DNA of 64,000 nt from the NCBI GenBank assembly GCA_000231825.2, contig JH720305.1, positions 384,748 through 448,747 of the forward strand. The letters are read 5' to 3'. How positions within the stretch are numbered: the stretch's first letter is position 1; each line of letters opens with the position of its first letter. Origin of the DNA: Tetrahymena elliotti 4EA (lineage: Eukaryota; Ciliophora; Oligohymenophorea; Hymenostomatida; Tetrahymenidae). The notes under the pieces are model-generated. The model had not been told where the DNA came from. It saw only the letters and a list, made by a program, of their open reading frames with translations, and did no database searches. Positions 51,101-63,483 of this stretch are shown here, piece after piece. Both the position numbers and the translations under genes were made by a program.

Positions 51101-52237
51101 GGAGTTGGTAGACATTATTTTATTGAAGGTGTTCAGTAGAAACTAGGAGATGGAAATCATTATCATAACAATATTCATGAATTCGACTTTGATTGCCAGT
51201 TCTTTTCTAAGAAAGTAAATTTTATTTTAAAAAATGAGCTAAAAAAAATTGAATTTTTCTTTTAAAGATAAAATAAAGTTAAATTAGTAATAACCATAGT
51301 GTTAACTATACCCTTTCTATTGATGAAAGTTAAGGTTGGAATGGATTATCATCTTTACTGCTAAAGGGATAGCTTGATTAAGGATCAGTATTTTAAATTA
51401 AACTTATTAATTCAAAAAAATATTATTTTATTTTATAACAAAAGCCAATCTTGATTAAACTTTTAAAAACATCTATCACTGAATTTGGAAAGGATCTTTT
51501 TGTAGATTTAAATTTAAGAAACAATTCTTATGTAAATTTTAAAATTAAATTTAGATAAATTAATTTTTTTATTTGTATGATAAAAAGAATTTAGATGTTG
51601 AAATTTTTGTAAGAAGCTAAAGTAAGAATTTAGTTTAAATGAAAAAAATTTTAAAGAAAGACAGAGGAAATGATTGGGCTACTCATTTTTATAGTTTGGA
51701 TACAGAAAAATCAAATGTAAAAGAAGTCAAAGGGGTTTATCTGTTGCTTAGAACAACTCAACCTTAAAAAATTACAGTGAGCTTAGGTGGTATTTCTTTA
51801 TATAATGATAAAATTAAAAACTCTTATAAAGACATCATGAAGAAAAGTGAATAAATTATCGAAAGTTGCAAAACCGTTGAGAATCTTTAAAGCATTATTG
51901 ATCCCAGCTCAAATACTCTGTTTTTAGATCTTCTTCTTAAATTCAATTTAGAAGAAGAAGTTTATAACAAGACTAAGCTGATAAGAATTTTTGTGTAAAA
52001 TTAAAATTAATCTAAAAAACCATAAATAAAATAAACAAAATATTTATAATAAATAGAAATCATTAATGGGTAGAGGGAACTAAGAAGAAAGAAATTCTAC
52101 TTGAAAAAATAAAGATAAGTTCAAACCTGTAATATTTTGAAGTCAAAGCCCAGATTATTCTTGATAATGGATTCCATGTTCCATTAGAAATGATAAAGCC
52201 TTTTATTATTAACAAAAAAGATATCACAGAGTTGTGA
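48182..52237 (+). CDS. ENGASE: Cytosolic endo-beta-N-acetylglucosaminidase (GH85)
   Basis: GH85 enzymes cut the chitobiose core of free or misfolded-glycoprotein N-glycans in the cytosol. Core exons 49003-49128, 49188-49395, 49468-49651, 49711-49861, 49918-50091, 50144-50382, 50463-50565 and 50634-50887 keep frame. Motifs: IKSLQELYYYD, VIVCHDMMGGY, YRFLEWGICDYFIYFSHQ, GTFITEWEEG, the catalytic stretch HYKFDGYLINIE (Asn and Glu of the substrate-assisted mechanism present), ELRWQSQLNHMN, SSVAFFAPGWTYE and LPIHTFYNDGVGRHYFIEG. Later exons, a beta-sandwich region, run to TGA 52235-52237. The 5' part is uncertain. ATG 48182 begins MAEQTLFELKGTVALHSSYL; exons to about 48850 encode a Phe/Ile/Gln-rich segment with a lectin-like look that I could not splice unambiguously. 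This could be an N-terminal domain or a separate small gene. Confidence 0.88.
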
Positions 52238-53170
52238 AAGATTATTTTTATAAGAAAAATTAAATAATTAAATCATAATATATTTTGTTATTTTTCATTT
52301 ACAAAATATTTAAATTAACTACTAAGAATTTTAAATTAAATTTTTTAATAAAACACTCTAACTTATTCTAAATTTTTCTTCAAAAATTAATAAAAACTTT
52401 AATTACTTTATGATGTCGAGTTTGTTATTAGCAAAGTATTATAAATCTTATCAAAATCAAATTTTAAATTGTCAATTAATTTACTAAAATTAGTAATAGC
52501 CTAAATAGAAAAAGTACCATAGTTGCTCAAAGTTAAGTTACCTCTCAAAGTAAAGATGATTTAAAATTTAAGCTACTTTTTGGTTACAATTTTCTAAAAA
52601 AATCATTTCAAAAAATCACCTTAACTTTGAACAACTACTGTTTTTAATAAAAAATGATTAAAATGTATCTCAAATGATTTAGTATTATTTTCAATGCATC
52701 AAAATTTTTTCTATGAAACTTAATTGTTACATTTTTATTTATTTTCTATTGATAAATTCTAACAAATATTGAAATAAAAAGAGTTGAAAAATTTAAAATA
52801 TTTTTTGAAAAGTTAGAGAAATTTATTCTATTTATGATTAAATATACAAAAGAACAATTTCAAATTATTTTTTAATTAGATTCATTTTTTTGATCAATAA
52901 TTGAATGATTTTTTTATGAAAATAAAGGTGATTTGATTGAGTAAATGATTTATTAATGTGTTATTGATGAAAAAAAGATGATTCTTGCTTTGATTATTAT
53001 AATGAATTCTTAGATCACTCAATAAATAGCTTTTTGATATTAAAGAATTAATTGGGTATTTGATACACTTAAAATAAAATAAAATTGATATTTTTGAAAT
53101 ATATTCAATTAGAAAGTATTAGGAAAAAGGATATATAAATAAATTACAACAAAATAATTTCATTAGTTAA
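52238..53170. other. Intergenic ENGase-TRAPPC11
   Basis: About 930 nt, AT-rich, containing one imperfect inverted repeat (separate entry). Otherwise nothing is recognised. Confidence 0.5.
52518..52640. repeat. Imperfect inverted repeat (hairpin-forming)
   Basis: Left arm tagttgctcaaagttaag (about 52519-52537) pairs with right arm cttaactttgaacaacta (about 52620-52637) with one mismatch. Pairing extends inward with weaker matches (gatgattt against aaatcatt). The spacer is about 80 nt. It could be a hairpin in the RNA 3' region of ENGase or a remnant of a small palindromic element. Confidence 0.65.
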
Positions 53171-56100
53171 ATGTATTAGCAGTATTAAGGTTAATTTTTT
53201 TAACATGTTAGTATCATCGGTGAATAGTAATATGCCATTGAGTTTAAATCAAGATATGATGATTGCGATTAAAACCCTAAAGAAAAGTATTTAAAATTTA
53301 ATAATCTTCATAAATGATTTTTGATCTGATCAATTTCAAAAAAGATTTTAAAAAATGAATTTAGTCATTTAAAAATGAATATTTTGTTAATCATTTTTAT
53401 TCATAAAAAGCATTTAGTTGAATATTGTTCAAAAAATAGAAGAATCTACTGATTAGGGTATAACATTTAATTAGATTAGGGTAGGAGGAGATCAAGGTCT
53501 TCTCAAATAGGATTGGGTATCTAAAATAAGTGGAAAAAAGCCATCAGTAATTGTTTATCTTGTGGAAATGGTTCCAGGTAAATAATAAATTAAAGCAAAG
53601 TTCTTTTACTAGAGTTTTTAGTTTAAATACGCATGAAACTATAAATTTAAACATAGGTGTTTTAAATATTTTATTATTAAAATCAGCATAGATGCAAGCC
53701 CTATTTGCAAGATTCTAAGATACAAAAAGAATTTTGTCAAGCAAAACTTCAAATAACTAGTAAAAAATGTTGACTAAAGTGATTGTTGTTCTATTTTCTA
53801 AAGCAGGAGTTGGACCAGAGGTTGATATTGCAAATGCCCAGATAAAATAAGCATTAGAACTAGATTCTAAGAATATTTTCAATTTACCACTTACTCAAGA
53901 TGCAATTTACTTAAATATTCGGAAGATCAAGAAGCTAATAGTCGAATATGCAAATAACTATTATGATGAAAAATATAAAAAATACAAGAAGAACATATCA
54001 AAACACAATGATCTTATTACAAACGAGAAAAATTTGACCCTCCACTTCAAGATGGCTGTTATTGATGAATAAAAGTAAGCAATAATTTATTATTAATAAC
54101 AAACAATTAGAAATAAAATGAATAAGAAATTTAGATAATTTTTAAAGAATTTTAAAGAAGGTTTTAACTTTTTAATTTTAAATTAATAGTCTTAGGGTTG
54201 ATAAAGCTAAAAAGCATTATTTAAGTGCTTATTCTGAATGTGAAAGTTTGATGACTTCTTATCGTATGCATGCTAATAAGACTATAATTTCAAACAATTA
54301 AGAAAGTATTGATTCAAATTATGAGCTGATTATGAAGCTTGAAGAATTGAGATTTGTAGAAATTTATTTATTCTGTTTGTGTTTCAAATTAAAATAATTT
54401 TTATTGTTAAAAAAGATAGCTGATGTCATTAAAATTAGATAGCTTATTATTTTGATTCAAGAAAAGTAACATCAAGAGGCAATCTAGACGTTTATAATTC
54501 ATTACAAAAAGTTTAAGGAGAGTGTTGATTACTTTGATCCTATTTTTTAGTTTGAAGTAAATTATGTTAAAAAATATAAGGTTTTAATTAAAATTTATTG
54601 AAAATGAAATAGGAATATAAGTGGAGAACTGAATTGTTCAAAGTCTTTATCACAGAAATGCAAAAGGAATCTTTAAACAAAAATAACTTCATTGATTAAA
54701 ATCTTTTCAATTTGATTATAGTAAATTTATTGTTTGAAAAAGAATACTAAATTCACGCATTTAATAAATTAACTAGGGATGTGTTGTGTATGGACATGAG
54801 AGATTTTTGTTATTTTAAGGATTTAAGAATATAGAGGCACATTAGAATTCAGAATTTTAAGTAATTAAAAAGGCTCCTATTTATTTTGGAAGACAGAACT
54901 ACTTGATTTAAGCAAGTTAAAGAGTTAGTTATAACGAGCATAAAGTCACTATTACAAGAATGGTCAAGAATGAAAGATTATTTTAAGAAAATAAAGAAAT
55001 TGAAATGAACATGCTTAGTGAAAATCTTGCATTTTTAAACATGTGTGAAGAACTATTCCCTTCAATGACTGAACGTTAGAAGATAATTATTCTGTACAGA
55101 AGATTATATAATTGTGCTTTATCAAGAGACTTTGAATAGTTTGTAAGTATAGCTGAAGAAATTCTTCCTAAACTCTCATTTTACAAGATGAATGAAATAA
55201 AAACATGTAAAAAATAAAAGAAAAAAAATGTTTTTTAACAAATTAAAATGTAAAAAAAATAGATATTTTAGAAACATATGAAGGTTTTTTAAACAGTAAT
55301 AACTAAGCAGAAAAGTAGTTAAATGTTAGCTTGTAGCTTCTCATTTAAAAGGAAGAAAGCATTTAAGAAAAGCAAGAAAGAGCAGAAGGAATTCTTAAAT
55401 AAATCGAAAAGTTATCTTAAAATGATGATTTTATGATTTAAATTGAAAAAGATAACTTTGCATTCAAAATAGAAATTGAATATTTACAAAACAGAATCAA
55501 AGCTTTTGAGAAAAGCAATGCAATTTTCAGATTTACAAATTTCACTCCCTCTCTTTAAATTTATAAGAAAGTGGTGATTAATCTCAATGATACTACTTAA
55601 TAAATTGAATTTGAAATGGACCTGAATAAAAACAACAATAGTTTTGAAAAATAATTTGAATTAGTTGCTAACAATTTAAAAGTTAAGAATCTTACTATTG
55701 AAAGCATTGTTTTATCCACAGAAATAACTTCATCTTCAGGAAAGAAGCTTTCTTTGAACATATTAGTACCCTCTACTGCATTAAAATATAGTAAAAAAAT
55801 TAATAGAGTTAAATTTATTTAATATTTATTGTAGAAAACTATTCATAGCTTCTCATAGAAAAGCCACATGAGCCCTCAGTTGAAATATCTTTCAAGAAAA
55901 AAGATCGCGTTTTCTTAAATGAGCTTTTTAATTTACAAATTTGTTCTGCTTAGTAAATAAATAATTAGAATTATTATTTAAATTGATTATTTTTAATAAA
56001 TAAAATAGTTTAGATGGAACAACAGATTATCTTGTTCTTAAAAATCCTCAATTATTCTTTTACGAATGTATAGTTATAAAAGATAAAAGTAAATGAATAA

Positions 56101-57388
56101 ATAAATAAATAATAATATTAAATAATTTAATAATAATATTAGATTAACCAATCACAGTTGATCATTCAGATAATTAAGTATTTTAGTTGAATGGACCTTA
56201 AAAACATTCTTTCTAGAGTTCCTAGTTTATTCCTCTTAACTTTGAAATAGGAGATTAAATTCTCACTAAACTCATGCTCAGGTTAGAATTTTTTTTGTTT
56301 TAAATTTTGATGAAAATAAAGAATTGTTTTTTGGTAAAATAGAATAAATAAGATGCAGGAAGATACTAAATATATTGCTTTAGTAAAATATTCTATTCTA
56401 AATAAGAAGACTAATGTAGAAGAACCTAGATAGACTTAAAAATTTTTAGATATTAAAGTTAATCTTCCATTTATTGTAAATACAAGATGGGGTGTTTCCA
56501 ATAACCAATAGTAAAATTAAGAAACTAAAAAGAAAAATTAAATTTAAGAGAAAAATGACAGAACATTTTTACCTTCCCATCATATTTGTAACTTCTAAAT
56601 AAAATTAACATCATAGAGTAATTTGTTGATAACTAAAAATATTCTAATTTAATTAATTTACTCCTAAAATTAGTGGAGAATGTTGTCATTTATTCAGCAA
56701 AGGTCAATATGAATCATGAAATCAGCTAAATTAAGCTTATAAGAGATATTAATTTCCAAAGTAAATATTTTATGTTCTTATGACAATTTCTAACAAAAAT
56801 TTCTTTTATTTTAAAAGAACAAAGACTAGCCTAAAATGAATGTCTATCTCTTACTTAATATATTTAGACTCATGGCCACTCTTCATAATTCAAATATGGA
56901 AACATATAAATTTAATATGCTGTTTAAGATGATATACATGATAGCGATTAAATTAATACTTACCAAGCTGATTTAGGAAGTGTCATAGTTGAGTCTAAGG
57001 CTATTAAAGTAGAAGTAGAATAACCAGAAGTAGCAAAAATAGGTAAATGAATATTATTTATGAATTTAATTAATGGAGTGAATAAAATATAGGTGAATTA
57101 TTCGAAATGGTGGTTAAAGTAACTAACATGTACAATAGGCCCTAAGATTTAAAAATAATTCTTAATGAAAGAGAATCAAAGAGATTTTTGGTTTCTGGCA
57201 AAACAATAAGTAGAGAATATGTAGAATCTCAAAACATGATTAAAGTCATTTATAAATTAATCCCTGTTGAAATAGGAAGATTTAGATTACCTGGATTTTA
57301 AATAGAATAGAAATACGAAGAAACATATTCCATAATATATGATTCTCATGGCCAGAAATATGTTGTCATTCTTCCTCAAATTTCTTGA
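53171..57388 (+). CDS. TRAPPC11: TRAPPC11 (foie gras) trafficking protein
   Basis: TRAPPC11 is a large subunit of the TRAPPIII tethering complex acting between ER, Golgi and autophagy membranes. The multi-exon gene starts MYQQYQGQFFQHV at 53171; the early exon has AIEFKSRYDDCDQNPKEKY. Next come GGDQGLLKQDWVSKISGKKP, MLTKVIVVLFSKAG, and the foie gras stretch IFNLPLTQDAIYLNIRKI, HFKMAVIDEQK and KAKKHYLSAYSECESL. This parallels the family order (nucleotide-fold N terminus, LFVLPHTDHLVGYI, HQFKIAFFSELKQD, ALKNYRTAYNLV). A helical solenoid follows (VKNERLFQENKEIEMNM to about 55200). The C-terminal half is beta-rich (FTPSLQIYKKVVINL; VSFKKKDRVF-like strands) and ends GQKYVVILPQIS with TGA at 57386-57388. 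The C-terminal beta-sandwich region is typical. Not every intron of the dozen or so was fixed. Confidence 0.85.
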
Positions 57389-58755
57389 AATTTAAAAAAC
57401 TTTATTAATATTTTTCTTTTCTCAAAAAAATATTTGTAAATGAATCAATAAATACATCAACCAATATTTTCATTTAAAAAATTTTTATCATAAAAAAGTT
57501 CAAATTAATTTTATTTTTATCAACAATTTTATTCTACTTACCTATGACTCATAACTAAAAATAGCATGTTATTTTTATCTTACTTACAAATAGCAATAAG
57601 CTAGAGTTTAATAAGGGTATTTTTTAGATAAAGTTTAACTTTTAATTAAATTAACTATTTCATTATTATTTTTATCTTACTTACAAATAACAATAAGTTA
57701 GAGTTTAATAAGGGTATTTTTTAGATAAAGTTTAATTTTGAATTAAATTAACTATTTTATTATTACTCATATTAAAATATCTGTCTCTAATTAGAGATTA
57801 AGAAAAAATCTAATTTAATCAGATAGATATATTTGAGATTATAATTAATAATTATTTTTATAAAAAATAAAATTTTTACATTGAAGAGTGAAATAATTAT
57901 TTTTTGTTTTGAAAACTAATGAATTTTCTAAATTTAGTAACTAACTAAACACGAGTGTTATGGCTTTAGACATCAGTTTACTAAATATAAAATATGGATT
58001 TGTATTAATTAATTTGATCATTTTTTATTTAACCAATCCTTATAAATCTTGTATTCTTTTACTGATTTCTACATCAAACATGTGTTATAGAGTTATGGAT
58101 AATGAATTAATATATTTAAAATTTTAAATTCATGAATATTTAATTTAGATTGATACTCTCAAAATTTAGTAGTAATAGTTTAACAGAATAAGGTTAAAAC
58201 ACATATTATAATCTAAATTTAGCAAGGTAAAATAAATTTTTGTAGAAGTTAATAAGATGGCTAAAAAATATTCATGAAATCAAATTTTTTAGTGGAATTT
58301 AAGTTTAATTTTACTGATTCAAGATTTAAATTGTAGACTGAAAAATGAACTTGGTTTTATTTAGATTTTTTAATTCCATCTGAATGAATTTATTTTTGAA
58401 AATATCAATTAAGTATTCTTTCTATAATTGAAAAATCAAAAGATTTTTCTCTTCAAATACATTTACTTCCTTTCAAACATTTATTAGATTTATGTTAAAA
58501 AGATTTCTAATTTTAAAGAGAATTAAATCTAATTTATAAAATTAATAGCTATAAGTTATGAATTTTAATGTTAGTTAAATTAACATTCAACAACTTTAAA
58601 TTAAATTGGTATTTTTAAATAAATAGCTAACCAACTAGTTAGTGTTACTTAGATTTGAGGTTGAATCAAATTACTAATTTATATATTGTTTTGAGTTTTT
58701 TTAATATAAATATAATTAACTTTTTAAACAATACTAGCTAAAATCTGTAGAAATT
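57389..58755. other. Intergenic TRAPPC11-LRR gene
   Basis: About 1.37 kb with a 97-nt direct tandem repeat at 57569-57762. The rest is AT-rich with no coding signal. Confidence 0.55.
57569..57762. repeat. Direct tandem duplication, 97-nt unit, two copies
   Basis: Two adjacent copies starting ttatttttatcttacttac (57569 and 57666), each containing gagtttaataagggtatttt and agataaagtttaa. Only a handful of substitutions separate them, so the duplication is recent. Confidence 0.9.
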
Positions 58756-61700
58756 ATGAAAAATTCATACTTTTTACCTTAAATAAATCATTCTCTCGAA
58801 CAAACTTAAGTTGATTTTTAGAAATTAAGAGCAAAAGATGAAAATGTAAAGATATTTGGAAACAGAGTGAATTCTACTCCAAGAAGTACAAGAATAAGTT
58901 AAACAACTTAAGCATCAAATGGGACTTTTGATTTGACTATTTCAAGAAATAGCAGTGATCCCTTTTTAATCAACTACAACAATCAGTAAAACAGGATGTA
59001 AAATGTATTAGATGGAAAATATAAATTACTGCATATGAGGTCTCAGCTGAGTAATGTATTGAGTGTTTCAAAGGATCCAATTAGTAGATCAACATTAAAA
59101 AGATCATTTCATTATAAGCCAGTAATAAATCAATCAAAAAGATCTTCTCTCATAAATATTGATATAAATGATTAAAACGAAAATTAAAAAGATTAATTTG
59201 AAGATTTACATCTGAAGAAAAAGATGCTAGAAACATTTACAGTAGAGCCTAAAGATAAACAAGTTGTAAAATAAAGAGGAAAGAAATCAATCGAAGAATA
59301 TTATAAACATTACAAAAGTCTTGATAGAACTATTTAATAAAACTAACATTTCAAAATTGAAAGTAAAAAAATTAGTTCTACTTTTTAATAACTCTTATAA
59401 AACTCTATTTTTTACTAAAATTACTCAAAGATTCTTGTGTGACAAACATGCTAAATGAGAGTTAAAAACATTTTGTACTGCCTTCTAAAGTAGGCATATT
59501 TAAAAAAGAGAAAGCAGATTAAGACATATTAAAATTATAGTAAATTATCAAATTTGATCGTAAGTTTTAACTTATAAATTAAATAAAATTAATTAGAAAT
59601 ATGAGATATGGAGATAAGTATGCCAAACTCATATCATCAGGGATAGGTGGATATAAAAATATAAATTAATTTTAATTATCAAATAATAGAATCACTTCTA
59701 AAAGCTCCAATGATCTAATATAATCAATTATGAAAAATGCTAAGATTATCAATATTTCCAATAACAGAATTGGTAAACCTGGTTGTGATTAAATTTCTTT
59801 GCAAATTTCTTAAAAGCAATGCAAGTAAACCTTTTATTCATTTTTTAATTAAAATCCAATCAATAAAAGCCTAAACATTTTTTGAGAATTCAAAAAAGTT
59901 TTATTTTTTCTAAAGTGTTCCTTCTAACATGCTTATCAAAGAGCAATCTTTAAAAATTTATTTTATTGCGTGAATTGATAATATATCTAAACATAACCTT
60001 TAAAAAATTAATTAATTACATCTATTTATTTATGATAGACAAAAAATATTAAATTTCAGAGTACTAAGAGATTTTTGATCGATAATTAATAAGAATTGAT
60101 CAACGTTTTTTATTGAAAGTTCTTCAAAAAGAATTGATTGATGTCTGATAAAAAAGAATCATTTTAAAATAATTTAATTTTGGAATAGATTCTCAATAAG
60201 TTTAATTTTTGAAAATGGGTTTTGTCTGTTGATTAAAAATTTGATTTGAACCTAATAATCATAAATTACACCATTTTCAGAGAAAGTTTTTTTCTTTAAT
60301 TGAAAAAAATTTATGAATTATTGAAAAATTTTTACGGGTTAGGAATTTTAAAAGAATTTAGGTATTAACAACTTTAGCAAATAATAATCTTGAATAATAA
60401 TTTTAGTTTTGAATTTTAGGAGAGATTTATCTTAGTTATATTTAAAAATCATTTTTACCTAATGATGACGAAAATCATAAAAAATAGAATTAATTTTATT
60501 TCTTTCTTAAAGTGATTTTGATAGAAAGAATGAATTAAAAATTTAAAAGGATAAGTTATTTATGAATCTTAATAATTTAGCAAATAACTTTAAAAAATGT
60601 ATAATTTGAAAGGAATTAAAGCGAAAGAAATCTTTAAAAGCTCATTTTTTACATAATTCCAACAATTTCTTTTTTATTTTTTTGAAAGAAATGTTTTAGC
60701 TAAAAAAAATAATTAATTGGAAAGTTTAGTAAATTTAATTGAATTTTTAAATCAAATAACATGGATAAAATTAAAAATAGGTTGGAAGTACTCTATTTAG
60801 GGGGCAACAAACTTGGAGATAATGCAGTGAAAGATTTATTTTAATCAATAATAAAAAACTAAAATTTAAGGGTACTTGATCTTTCTGATAATAATTTAAG
60901 TGATAAGATAAGTTAGCATTTAGGGTAAATAGTCAAAAATTGTTTAATTTATGAGCTTTATTTGGGCTGGAATCAACTTAAAGGTCTAAGTGGTAAGGAA
61001 ATATTTTCAGGTTTATCAGAAAATAGCTATTTGAAGGTGGTAGATATATGTAATAAGATTAACTTTATTGATCTATTAATAATATTTACTTCTAGTATAA
61101 GTTATTCATTAATTATATTTTTTAAAAATGTAGCTAGTAATAGTCTAGGTAAAGGAGGTAGTTGTGTTAGTGAGATTGCAAATTTTATGCAAAAAAATAT
61201 AGATGTTTGCCATTTAGATTTAAGCAGTAATTTTTTTTCATTTGAAGATTCAGTTGCCATTGCTGAGAGTCTTGAATAGAACAAAACGATCTATGGATTT
61301 CATTTTGAAGGGAATCATGGATTTGTTGATTCAAGAGGATTTTTGATCGTTTAAGAAAGTTAGTAATAATTACTAGTTGGTCTGCACAAAAAAAGATAAA
61401 TAAAAAGTAAATTCTTTGTTTTTTTAGACATTTAGAATTAAATAGGAAATAAATGTAAGACAGACATCATAAACAAATAAGACAATTAATTAATTGTAAA
61501 TTTGTTTGTAATTGTAAGATTAAATCAAATTCAAGTGTAAATTTGCTTATCAGTAATATAAATTCAAAGTAACATCCAATAGGATTTATAATTAGTTTTA
61601 TCTTACTTTGTTTTTTGATGGCAATAGATCAAAATTTTAATAAAGTAAAAGATAATACATTTACACTGTTTTTATAATAATTATGTCATTTTAATAAAAT

Positions 61701-63483
61701 GATCATATTACGCAATTTATTTTACTCTCCAATTACTTTTGCATCATATTTCTAAATATTTGTTGATTTTCTACATAAAAGAATTTTTTTATTAATTGTT
61801 TTAACATTGGCTCAGACAAACATTTTTTCAATTTCTATCTTTCTAATATTAAATTTAGGCATCAATACTTTAGATAGAGAAGTATACAGGTTGGATAGAG
61901 AAATCGATTTACCTGACTGTTGTTGGATATGTGATGGCTGGTAGGAATAAGAATTTAGATGGGACATAGGTATTGCTTTAGTTTCTTAAATACTTTTATT
62001 TTAAGCAATTCAAAATCAAATTATTGAAATGACAATTTTTCTGCTATAATTTTACTAGTAAGCAACTTGCTTCAATTGTTTATTCTATTCAAAAATTAAA
62101 TAGAAATTTTCATTTTTTCACCAAAATTAAACCCTTAAAAAATTTAAAAAGTAAATTAATATGTTTATCTTAAATCAATAAGTAAGTCAAGAATCATGTA
62201 TTTAGCAAACAGTAAAAAATAAAAATTAAGGAAAAAAAAATTTGAAAATTCTAAACTTTTTCATAAAAAAAGTGATGATAAATTTTGAAATAAATGTAAT
62301 TAACCCAAAAAATATCAGACAAAAAATATTGGCAATATTATAAAATCTCTTTTCAATTTCTATAAGAAACAAAGTTGTGTTTTACTTTTAATTTATAAAA
62401 AATATCAACAATCTGATCATAAACCCCTTGATTTCAATTAAATAAATGTAAATACCAAAAAATTTAACACTAATTTGATATCATAAAACATCAAAAATAT
62501 AATCTTGATTTTATTTTAAAAACATCAATATTCATTTTTGAAGTTCTTATTAATATTCATGAGTTACAGTTTTTACAGATTATTTATAATCAGACACTTT
62601 ATTTTTTGCTATTTTTAAATTAATATAATTAAATTAGATTTTATTGAAAATATTATATTATTACAAAATATATGAAAAAAAGAAATTGTTCGTTTATGAT
62701 AATGATAAGCTTAACAAGTATCTAAAGTCAAAAATAATAATAATATTAAATGATTTCAGTATATGATTACTTTTCATTATAAAAATTCTGATTTTGCTTT
62801 ATAAATTCTTATTTTGAAGAAATAGTATCAGCCTCACTGTAAACAAAATGTTCATTACTAATATCAATTTAATCCGATGATTGGAATCAATTTAAAAAAT
62901 TCTTTCACAAAAAATAGATAAATTATTCAGCAGTGATCATGTATTTTTGATAAATTTTTTATATAAGATCAAATATTTTAAATTTACTTTGAATTTACCT
63001 TTTTTGAAGAGGTAATTTCTATTAATATCATTGTAAATTGATTGTTCTATGCACCCATATAATTGATGTTAAAACTCCTTTTAGTTGTCTAATAAATACA
63101 TTTAATAATTATTTTAAAGAAAAAATTTTATTTTTTGGATTTTTCTGATAATCTATTTTCGTATTTGAATGACTGTAAGTCATTTGGAAAGGGCGTATTA
63201 ATAATTAAAGAAAATTTGATTTAAAAAATATTAATTACATTTTACTTATAAATACTTAGGAATATCAGGTGAGTATCACAAAGATCCACTATTTATACAC
63301 TTTAATTTTGAAAATTTCAGATGCAATTATTTTGGCAAAAAGGATGGATAACAATAAACTTATTTTTCTTACAAGAGGATGGTACCTCCAGGAAACCTGG
63401 AATATTTCTATTCGGGATACGATACTGATATGGTAGCAGACAATCAACATAAATAAAATCTAGCTGACTAAAAATGCATCAAA
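58756..63483 (+). CDS. Large ciliate leucine-rich-repeat protein, with frameshift
   Basis: Exons: 58756-59824 (contains a frame change near 59410-59440), 60781-61049, 61134-61406, 61859-61970 and 63260-63483; more may follow beyond the window. The N-terminal 200 residues are basic and Ser-rich with short motifs (TPRSTRISQTTQ, RSTLKRSFHYKP). Ribonuclease-inhibitor-type LRRs follow: FQLSNNRITSKSSNDLIQ, IINISNNRIGKPGCDQIS, LEVLYLGGNKLGDNAVKDLF, LRVLDLSDNNLSDKISQHL, VVDISSNSLGKGGSCVSEIA and CHLDLSSNFFSFEDSVAIA. After them come DCCWICDGWQEQEFRWDIG, EYHKDPLFIHFNFENF and KRMVPPGNLEYFYSG, a C-terminal module I recognise from other ciliate LRR proteins (CWICEGW, then DPVYIHLN, then MxPPxxxxYFFS). Role unknown. 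Introns of about 0.95 and 1.29 kb are unusually long here. Confidence 0.8.

Noticed and set aside
60761..60780. ATG reading MDKIKNR as the start of a separate LRR gene
   Set aside because: An AG acceptor directly follows at 60779-60780 and the exon from 60781 joins in phase to the LRR exon ending at 59824, so this ATG is intronic.
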